Assembly (NCBI RefSeq): GCF_035917575.1
Contig: NZ_CP109090.1
Span: forward strand, 3,968,001-4,032,000
DNA length: 64,000 nt
Direction of reading: 5' to 3'
DNA from: Streptomyces sp. NBC_01788
Lineage (GTDB): Bacteria > Actinomycetota > Actinomycetes > Streptomycetales > Streptomycetaceae
The notes below the pieces were generated by a model. The model worked only from the letters and a program-made list of their open reading frames with translations, did not search any database and was not told the DNA's origin. Made by a program: the position numbers and the translations under genes. How positions within the stretch are numbered: position 1 is the first letter of the stretch; the number at the start of each line of letters is the position of its first letter. Shown in pieces: positions 58,805 to 64,000 of the stretch.

Positions 58805-59422
58805 TTACAGCGGCCTCAGCGCCGGTTCCTTCTGCACCGCTCCCAGAAGCCGGTCGATCGCCATCTCCACGTCTTCCTTCCAGGACAGCGTCGACCGCAA
58901 CTCCAGCCGAAGCCGCGGATGGGCTGGATGGTGCCGGACCGTTTTGAACCCCACGGCCAGCAGATGGTCGGCGGGGAGCACGCAGGCGGGCTCCTTCCAG
59001 CGGGCGTCCCCGAATGCCTCAATGGCCTTGAAGCCCCGCCGCAGCAGATCCTTCGCAACCGTCTGGACCATGACACGACCCAGCCCCTGCCCCTGGTAGC
59101 CCGGCATGATGAACGCGGTCATCAGCTGCACGGCGTCCGGAGAGACGGGGCTCGTGGGAAAGGCCGTGGAACGAGGGACATAGGCGGGGGGAGCGTAGAG
59201 CACGAAACCCACGGGCACGTCGTCGACGTAGACGACCCGACCGCAGGATCCCCAGTCCAGCAGGACGGCGGAGATCCACGCTTCCTTTTCCGCCGTGACC
59301 GTGCCGGCCTTCAGCGCTGCCTCACCACTGACGGGGTCCAGCTCCCAGAAGACACACGCACGGCAGCGCTGGGGGAGGTCTTGAAGGTTGTCCAGCGTGA
59401 GCGGTACGAGCCGACGGCCCAT
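58805..59422 (-). CDS. GNAT-family N-acetyltransferase
   Basis: A 205-residue GNAT that lies next to parB in Streptomyces. LVPLTLDNLQDLPQRCRACVFWELDP opens the protein; IMPGYQGQGLGRVMVQTV is the acetyl-CoA loop. LRLELRSTLSWKEDVEMAID ends it. GAGGAA precedes the ATG at 59422. Substrate unknown. Confidence 0.88.
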   Translation of the reverse strand: MGRRLVPLTLDNLQDLPQRCRACVFWELDPVSGEAALKAGTVTAEKEAWISAVLLDWGSCGRVVYVDDVPVGFVLYAPPAYVPRSTAFPTSPVSPDAVQLMTAFIMPGYQGQGLGRVMVQTVAKDLLRRGFKAIEAFGDARWKEPACVLPADHLLAVGFKTVRHHPAHPRLRLELRSTLSWKEDVEMAIDRLLGAVQKEPALRPL

Positions 59423-59568
59423 GAAGGCTGTTCCTCGCTTCCTTCGCCCGCGGCGCCACGCGCGGCTGTCAGAGCGCTGCGTTCCTTGAGGAGGCTGCCA
59501 ACGAATCCGCCGACCGCACCCAGCCCCAAGACCGCGCCGAGCATTCCGGTGCGGCTCACCGTTCGCAT
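59311..59568 (-). CDS. Possible small membrane protein overlapping the GNAT gene
   Basis: An 85-codon frame with a good ribosome site (GGGAGGCAGGGC before the ATG at 59568). It begins MRTVSRTGMLGAVLGLGAVGGFVGSLLKER, a likely single helix, and overlaps the first 112 bases of the GNAT gene in another frame. Third-position GC is raised before the overlap, but the tail looks like a shadow of GNAT. It may be a short translated leader. Confidence 0.35.
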   Translation of the reverse strand: MRTVSRTGMLGAVLGLGAVGGFVGSLLKERSALTAARGAAGEGSEEQPSWAVGSYRSRWTTFKTSPSAAVRVSSGSWTPSVVRQR

Positions 59569-59617
59569 GCCCTGCCTCCCTCTAGAGGTACCGCCGGGTG
59601 GATGCGTCATACCCGAA

Positions 59618-59646
59618 CGCATCGTATCGACGATGCGATTGCATCG
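59618..59646. repeat. Two overlapping palindromes beyond the parB end
   Basis: CGCATCGT-ATCG-ACGATGCG (59618-59637) overlaps CGATGC-GATT-GCATCG (59631-59646), about 50-80 bp upstream of the small frame at 59568. They could be a regulator site for that transcript. Confidence 0.5.
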
Positions 59647-59666
59647 ATACCGCCTGAAAGCAAAGA

Positions 59667-59703
59667 GCGGGCCGTGTTCCGGTACACACCGGACACGACC
59701 CGC
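59667..59703 (-). terminator. Terminator of parAB
   Basis: GCGGGCCGTGTTCCGGT pairs, with a bulge, with ACCGGACACGACCCGC; 42 bp past the parB stop. Confidence 0.65.
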
Positions 59704-59744
59704 CTGTGCCGAGCGATCGAGCGGAAACCATCCAGCGGACGGGC

Positions 59745-60860
59745 TCAGCCCTCCGTCTCCTCCTCCGGCTCTTCGCCGTCCAGAAGACTCTGCTGCATGA
59801 CCGGGCCCTCGCCCGGAGCCAGCGTGCCGAGGATGCGCTCCAGGTCCTCCATGGAGGCGAACTCGACGGTGATCTTGCCCTTCTTCTGCCCCAGGTCGAC
59901 CTTCACCCGCGTCTCAAAACGGTCGGACAGACGCGTCGCGAGGTCGGACAGGGCCGGGGAGACCCGACCTCCGGCACGCGGCCCCTTGGACCGAGGGGCC
60001 GCCGTCGGCCGCGACCCCATCAAGGTCACGATCTCCTCGACCGCCCGCACCGACAGTCCCTCGGCGACGATCCGATGGGCAAGCCGGTCCTGCTCCTCCG
60101 AGTCCTCGACGGAGAGCAGCGCCCGCGCATGTCCCGCCGAAAGAACTCCGGCGGCGACCCGGCGCTGCACGGCCGGCGAGAGCTTCAGCAGACGCAGGGT
60201 GTTGGAGACCTGCGGGCGGGACCGGCCGATCCGGTCCGCCAGCTGGTCGTGCGTGCAGTTGAAGTCCCTCAGCAGCTGGTCGTAGGCGGCTGCCTCTTCC
60301 AGCGGGTTCAGCTGGGCCCGGTGCAGGTTCTCCAGCAGGGCGTCCAGGAGAAGCTTCTCGTCATCCGTCGCGCGCACGATCGCCGGGATGGCCGCGAGCC
60401 CTGCCTCACGGCAGGCCCGCCAGCGCCGCTCACCCATGATGAGCTCATAGCGCGCCGGGCCGAGCTGCCGGACGACGACGGGCTGGAGAAGCCCGACCTC
60501 CTGGATGGAGGTGACGAGCTCGGCCAGCGCGTCCTCGTCGAAGACCTCACGCGGCTGGCGCGGATTGGGCGTGATGGCGTCGAGGGGGATCTCGGCGAAG
60601 TGGGCGCCCATCACCGACGCGGTCACCTCAGCCGAGCTGCTCGCCTGCGGCTGCACTGTTTCACGTGAAACAGAGGGCAGCGTGGTCACCTTCGCCGCCA
60701 CCCCCCGGTCACCGCGGTCACCCGTCAGCACCGGGACAGCCGAGGACGACGCGGAGCCCGCGCCTCCTGCCGTCGCCGGAGCCGGCGGCTTCTCCCCGGT
60801 CGGGGCAGCGGGGATCAGCGCGCCGAGACCGCGACCCAACCCCCTCCGTCGCTCACTCAC
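59745..60860 (-). CDS. parB: Chromosome partitioning protein ParB
   Basis: A 371-residue ParB. The CTP-binding fold has [19 protein letters not shown] and [17 protein letters not shown] (the GERRxRA motif). The helix-turn-helix that reads parS is [26 protein letters not shown], and a C-terminal dimerisation domain follows. It loads at the parS sites seen across this window and organises the origin during sporulation. GTG at 60860 overlaps the parA stop by 4 bp. A parS site at 60658 lies in its N-terminal linker, read as VSRET. Confidence 0.97.
   Translation of the reverse strand: MSERRRGLGRGLGALIPAAPTGEKPPAPATAGGAGSASSSAVPVLTGDRGDRGVAAKVTTLPSVSRETVQPQASSSAEVTASVMGAHFAEIPLDAITPNPRQPREVFDEDALAELVTSIQEVGLLQPVVVRQLGPARYELIMGERRWRACREAGLAAIPAIVRATDDEKLLLDALLENLHRAQLNPLEEAAAYDQLLRDFNCTHDQLADRIGRSRPQVSNTLRLLKLSPAVQRRVAAGVLSAGHARALLSVEDSEEQDRLAHRIVAEGLSVRAVEEIVTLMGSRPTAAPRSKGPRAGGRVSPALSDLATRLSDRFETRVKVDLGQKKGKITVEFASMEDLERILGTLAPGEGPVMQQSLLDGEEPEEETEG
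60658..60671. other. parS site within parB
   Basis: Exact match, in frame as Val-Ser-Arg-Glu-Thr in the N-terminal linker of ParB. Confidence 0.95.
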
Positions 60861-62104
60861 TGAATCCCCTCCACCATGTTCGGATCACCCTGTGCGCTGA
60901 CGTGGGCGTGCGTGGCGTCGTAGCTGACACCGACGCCCCTCAGCGCGATTTCTCGTGCCGCCTCCAGATAGGAGAGGGCACCGCTTGACCCTGGATCGTA
61001 AGTCAGCACCGTCTGCCCGTAGCTCGGCGCCTCGGAGATACGGACCGAGCGAGGAATGCTCGTCCGCAGCACCTCCTCACCGAAGTGGCTGCGCACCTCT
61101 TCCGCGACCTGGGACGCCAGGCGCGTCCGGCCGTCGTACATGGTGAGCAGGATGGTCGACACATGCAGGGTGGGGTTCAGATGCCCCCGGACCAGGTCGA
61201 CGTTGCGGAGCAGCTGCCCCAGGCCCTCCAGCGCGTAGTACTCGCACTGAATCGGGATGAGAACCTCCTGGCCGGCGACGAGCGCGTTGACCGTCAGCAG
61301 GCCGAGCGAGGGCGGGCAGTCGATGAGGATGTAGTCCAGCGGCTGCTCGTAGGCCTGGATCGCCCGCTCAAGCCGGCTCTCCCGCGCCACCAGGGACACC
61401 AGCTCGATCTCCGCACCGGCGAGATCGATCGTGGCAGGGGCGCAGAAGAGACCCTCGACATCGGGGACGGGCTGGACGACCTCGGCCAGCGGCCTGCTCT
61501 CCACCAGGACGTCGTAGATGGAGGGGACGTCGGCGTGATGGTCGATGCCCAGCGCCGTGGAGGCATTGCCCTGCGGGTCGAGGTCGACCACCAGGACACG
61601 GGCACCGTGCAGAGCCAGCGAGGCGGCAAGGTTGACGGTCGTCGTCGTCTTGCCCACGCCACCCTTCTGGTTGGCCACCACCATGACTCGGGTCTGTTCG
61701 GGCTGGGGCAGACCCTCGCCGGCGCGGCCCAGAGCCTCGACCGCCAGTTGGGCAGCACGACCGATGGGAGTGTCGTCCATCGGGGGCGGCGTTTCACGTG
61801 AAACATCCTCCCCCATCGATTCGGTACGGGGACCGGGGACCGGATCGGTCATCGGTCCCGCAATGTTGGCGTCGGACCGCAAGGATTCACTCTCCTCGAC
61901 TTCAGGCTCGCAATGCACAGAGCCTCCCATGCCTTCGGGGTCGTGAACCAGTGAGGCCTGACGTTCTGTGGAGAAATCCACCTCTGTGGACAACCCTGAT
62001 CCCTGTCCGAGTGCACCGAGAGGCTTGCGGTCGCGAGGTTTGGCCGCAGCGCGACCACGGTCGATGATGCCGTGCAGCAGTGAGCGACGTTTCACGTGAA
62101 ACAC
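60857..62104 (-). CDS. parA: Chromosome partitioning ATPase ParA
   Basis: A 415-residue ParA from the GTG at 62104. The Walker-type ATPase begins near residue 140: [24 protein letters not shown] (deviant Walker A), [25 protein letters not shown]. The first 135 residues are low-conservation and hold parS and DnaA-box sequences, so the true start may be later; later Met codons at MGGSVHC or MTDPVPG are candidates. It moves ParB-parS complexes along sporulating hyphae. Coupled to parB. Confidence 0.93.
   Translation of the reverse strand: MFHVKRRSLLHGIIDRGRAAAKPRDRKPLGALGQGSGLSTEVDFSTERQASLVHDPEGMGGSVHCEPEVEESESLRSDANIAGPMTDPVPGPRTESMGEDVSRETPPPMDDTPIGRAAQLAVEALGRAGEGLPQPEQTRVMVVANQKGGVGKTTTTVNLAASLALHGARVLVVDLDPQGNASTALGIDHHADVPSIYDVLVESRPLAEVVQPVPDVEGLFCAPATIDLAGAEIELVSLVARESRLERAIQAYEQPLDYILIDCPPSLGLLTVNALVAGQEVLIPIQCEYYALEGLGQLLRNVDLVRGHLNPTLHVSTILLTMYDGRTRLASQVAEEVRSHFGEEVLRTSIPRSVRISEAPSYGQTVLTYDPGSSGALSYLEAAREIALRGVGVSYDATHAHVSAQGDPNMVEGIQ
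61791..61804. other. parS site within parA
   Basis: Exact match, read as Val-Ser-Arg-Glu-Thr in the N-terminal extension of ParA. Confidence 0.95.
61967..61993. promoter_or_regulatory. DnaA-box pair in the parA N-terminal region
   Basis: TGTGGAGAA (61967-61975) and TGTGGACAA (61985-61993) are tandem inverse boxes, the second a perfect match; start-to-start 18 bp. Confidence 0.6.
62089..62102. other. parS site at the parA start
   Basis: Exact match that overlaps the annotated start codon of parA (GTG at 62104), so ParB bound here could control parAB. Confidence 0.95.
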
Positions 62105-62124
62105 GATGCACAGCGGCCGAGGCC

Positions 62125-62142
62125 GGACTGTCGCGACACTCC
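62125..62142. promoter_or_regulatory. Imperfect palindrome in the parA promoter region
   Basis: GGACTGTCGCGACACTCC has one mismatched pair. It contains the GACAC core that the sporulation regulator WhiA prefers. parAB has a sporulation promoter in S. coelicolor, so control here is an inference. Confidence 0.4.
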
Positions 62143-62182
62143 GGCATGCGGAGGTTTGGCAGCTTGTGTGGAGTACGACCGG

Positions 62183-62899
62183 CTATCGGCGCCGTCGTGT
62201 CCGACCCGTCCGCGCCGCCTTCGCCCGCTTGGCCGCGAAGCGCACGCCACCCGGGCTCTCCCCGACCTCGACCCGCACGACGGTGGAGCACGGATCCACG
62301 ACGCCCTCACCCACATGCAGGATGGACGTCTCCACCGCGCCGAGCTTGCTCAGCGCAGTGGCCGCGCTCTTCAGCTCCTCCTCGGCGGTGTCCCCCTTGA
62401 GGGCCAGCATCTCCCCGTAGGGACGCAGCAGCGGGATGCCCCACGTCGCCAGGCGGTCCAGCGGCGCCACCGCGCGAGCGGTGACCACGTGGACCGGCGG
62501 AAGCTGGCCCATCACTTCCTCGGCACGGCCCCGGACAACGGTGACGTGGTCGAGACCCAGCAGCTCCACGACCTCGGTGAGAAAGTTGGTGCGCCGCAGC
62601 AGCGGCTCCAGCAGCGTGATCTTCAGGTCCTCGCGGACCAGGGCCAGGGGAATGCCCGGCAGACCGGCGCCCGAGCCCACGTCGCACACCGTCACGCCCT
62701 CGGGAACCACCTCCGAGAGCACGGCACAGTTCAGCAGATGCCGCTCCCACAGACGGGGTACCTCACGCGGGCCGATCAGCCCTCGCTGCACTCCTGCCTC
62801 GGCCAGCAGCTCGGCGTACCGGACCGCATCCGTGAAGCGATCACCAAATACGTCACGTGCCTGCTCGGGCGCAGGGGGGAGCTCCGCTTCCGCCGTCAC
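62183..62899 (-). CDS. rsmG: 16S rRNA (guanine-N7)-methyltransferase RsmG
   Basis: A 238-residue RsmG (GidB) that methylates G527 of 16S rRNA; loss gives low-level streptomycin resistance. VCDVGSGAGLPGIPLAL binds S-adenosylmethionine; WERHLLNCAVLSEVVP and VTARAVAPLDRLATW are family motifs. The GTG at 62899 has GGAAGGA upstream; the open frame reaches 62923. The last 20 residues are basic. Between jag and parA, as in Streptomyces. Confidence 0.96.
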   Translation of the reverse strand: MTAEAELPPAPEQARDVFGDRFTDAVRYAELLAEAGVQRGLIGPREVPRLWERHLLNCAVLSEVVPEGVTVCDVGSGAGLPGIPLALVREDLKITLLEPLLRRTNFLTEVVELLGLDHVTVVRGRAEEVMGQLPPVHVVTARAVAPLDRLATWGIPLLRPYGEMLALKGDTAEEELKSAATALSKLGAVETSILHVGEGVVDPCSTVVRVEVGESPGGVRFAAKRAKAARTGRTRRRR

Positions 62900-62969
62900 G
62901 GGGACCGTCCTTCCGTACCGCATCGGCGCTCTCGGCGCCGACCATCAGAACTACCAGGCTGACAAAGTA

Positions 62970-62998
62970 CGGCCCCGCCTGCGCAACAGACGGGGCCG
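62970..62998 (-). terminator. Terminator after jag
   Basis: CGGCCCCG and CGGGGCCG, with an inner CTG/CAG, form a hairpin 18 bp past the jag stop. Confidence 0.65.
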
Positions 62999-63015
62999 GT
63001 GGAACGTGGGACCGC

Positions 63016-63528
63016 TCAGGCGGGAAGCACGACGACGAAGCGCTGCGGCTCCTCGCCCTCCGACTCGCTGCGCAGGCCGGCGGCCTTGACCGCGTCGTGC
63101 ACGACCTTGCGCTCGAACGGAGTCATCGGCTGCATCTTCACCGGCTCGCCACTGCTCTTGGCCTCGGCGGCGGCCTTCGCGCCCAGCTCGGACAGCTCGG
63201 TCCGCTTCTTGGCGCGGTAGCCCGCGATGTCCAGCATCAGACGGCTGCGGTCGCCGGTCTCCCGGTGCACGGCCAGGCGCGTGAGCTCCTGCAGTGCCTC
63301 CAGCACCTCGCCGTCCCGGCCGACCAGCTTCTGCAGGTCGCGACCGCTGCTGTCACTGATGATCGAGACAGAGGCGCGGTCGGCCTCGACATCCATGTCG
63401 ATGTCACCGTCGAGGTCGGCGATGTCCAGTAGACCCTCGAGGTAGTCCGCCGCGATCTCGCCCTCCTGCTCCAGGCGGGTCAGGGCGTCCGCGCCCTCGG
63501 CAGCGGCGGAGGTGGTGCCTTCCGTCAC
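63016..63528 (-). CDS. jag: RNA-binding protein Jag/KhpB (KH-R3H)
   Basis: A 170-residue protein with a KH domain (DSSGRDLQKLVGRDGEVLEALQELTRLAV) and an R3H domain (MQPMTPFERKVVHDAVKAAGL). It lacks the Jag_N domain of Firmicutes homologues. It is 15 bp after yidC, in the rnpA-yidC-jag order. It binds RNA and affects wall growth in other bacteria. GTG start at 63528. Confidence 0.93.
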   Translation of the reverse strand: MTEGTTSAAAEGADALTRLEQEGEIAADYLEGLLDIADLDGDIDMDVEADRASVSIISDSSGRDLQKLVGRDGEVLEALQELTRLAVHRETGDRSRLMLDIAGYRAKKRTELSELGAKAAAEAKSSGEPVKMQPMTPFERKVVHDAVKAAGLRSESEGEEPQRFVVVLPA

Positions 63529-63543
63529 GGGATGGGCTCCTTC

Positions 63544-64000
63544 TTACTTCTTGGACGGGGACTTGGGCCGCTGCGGACCCTTGCGCTGTCCGGACTGGGC
63601 CTTGCTGCGGGTGCCGTTGCCGGGCTTCGAGGCGGCGTTCTTGCCGGCCGCGGCCGGAGCGTCCTCCGGCTCGTCGGACTTGGTCAGCGACAGGGACTCC
63701 GTCGCCTCCTCGGCCGGCTTCGTGCCGCCCGACTGACGCTGCGCCTTGCTCTGCCGCTTGGGCTGCTGGCGCCGGGGAGCGGTGGCGGTGGCGGTCGTAC
63801 CGTCCTCGGCCTGCGCGACGGCGGCGCTGTCGCCCATCATCACGGAGCCGTCCGACTGGGCCGCGAGACCCGCCTTGTTCAGACCGTTGATGAACTTGCG
63901 CTCGAACTCGTTGCGGTCACGACCCTTGACCACGATCGCCTTGACGATGGCCTTCTCCCGCCGGTTGCGGGTCTTGCCATGGTGCGAGACGTGCTTGAAG
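63544..64000 (-). CDS. yidC: Membrane protein insertase YidC (C-terminal end, cut by window)
   Basis: Only the last 152 codons are in the window. [36 protein letters not shown] is a basic cytoplasmic segment, then a polar Ala/Gln/Lys tail rich in SK and PK. No membrane helix is present in this part. Identification rests on this Streptomyces-type tail and place directly upstream of jag. The start lies beyond 64000. Confidence 0.8.
   Translation of the reverse strand, partial: FKHVSHHGKTRNRREKAIVKAIVVKGRDRNEFERKFINGLNKAGLAAQSDGSVMMGDSAAVAQAEDGTTATATAPRRQQPKRQSKAQRQSGGTKPAEEATESLSLTKSDEPEDAPAAAGKNAASKPGNGTRSKAQSGQRKGPQRPKSPSKK

Overview
The window is the core chromosome of a high-GC, filamentous actinobacterium, almost certainly a Streptomyces. 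The evidence is the GC-rich third codon positions, a sporulation pair (ssgR-ssgA), the FemX/LppU/DUF6049/MurJ/pseudokinase/SigM block, and gene order that matches from memory the Streptomyces coelicolor segment running from about SCO3950 down to yidC (SCO3883). The right edge (yidC, jag, rsmG, parA, parB) is the flank of oriC. Eleven perfect 14-bp parS sites plus three one-mismatch copies confirm that this is the origin-proximal centromere region.

Layout: 0.1-4.6 kb holds a frameshifted EphD-like hydrolase/dehydrogenase, kptA, an F420-type oxidoreductase and a HAD phosphatase. 4.6-12.1 kb holds cydDC, cydB and cydA (all on the minus strand, with a Rex operator in front of cydA) and hisC. 12.5-18.1 kb holds a LacI regulator, a MITE-like palindrome, a phosphoesterase, a membrane protein and thiC behind a TPP riboswitch. 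18.3-25.1 kb holds a YibE/F transporter-like protein, ssgA, ssgR, small membrane and cupin genes, a PLP lyase and a LysR regulator. 25.2-30.0 kb is an accessory-like run (Nudix, two GNATs, MarR, serine hydrolase, DHFR-like). 30.1-35.3 kb holds dnaB, a MATE exporter and the rpsF-ssb-rpsR-rplI operon. 36-43 kb is cell wall (femX, an alanine racemase-like gene, a GT87 enzyme, a class A PBP). 43-47 kb holds PadR, ino1, an MFS exporter and an LppU-family protein. 47-57.2 kb holds cca and, divergently, the operon DUF6049-murJ-pseudokinase-sigM-anti-sigma. 57.3-58.7 kb is trxB-trxA behind a SigR-type promoter. 58.8-64 kb holds a GNAT, parB, parA, rsmG, jag and the end of yidC.

The genes are mainly housekeeping: respiration under low oxygen (cyd), thiol redox (trx), cofactor and inositol synthesis, replication and segregation, and envelope building with its own sigma/anti-sigma control. 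There is no phage, CRISPR array, IS transposase gene, biosynthetic cluster or recognisable defence island. The most interesting material is non-coding: parS sites sitting at the centre of 30-40 bp perfect palindromes that look like terminators; a degenerate parS inside the expanded P3 arm of the thiC riboswitch; parS sites read in one frame (Val-Ser-Arg-Glu-Thr) in three different proteins; and two DnaA-box clusters far from oriC. I did not find a convincing undescribed multi-gene system.
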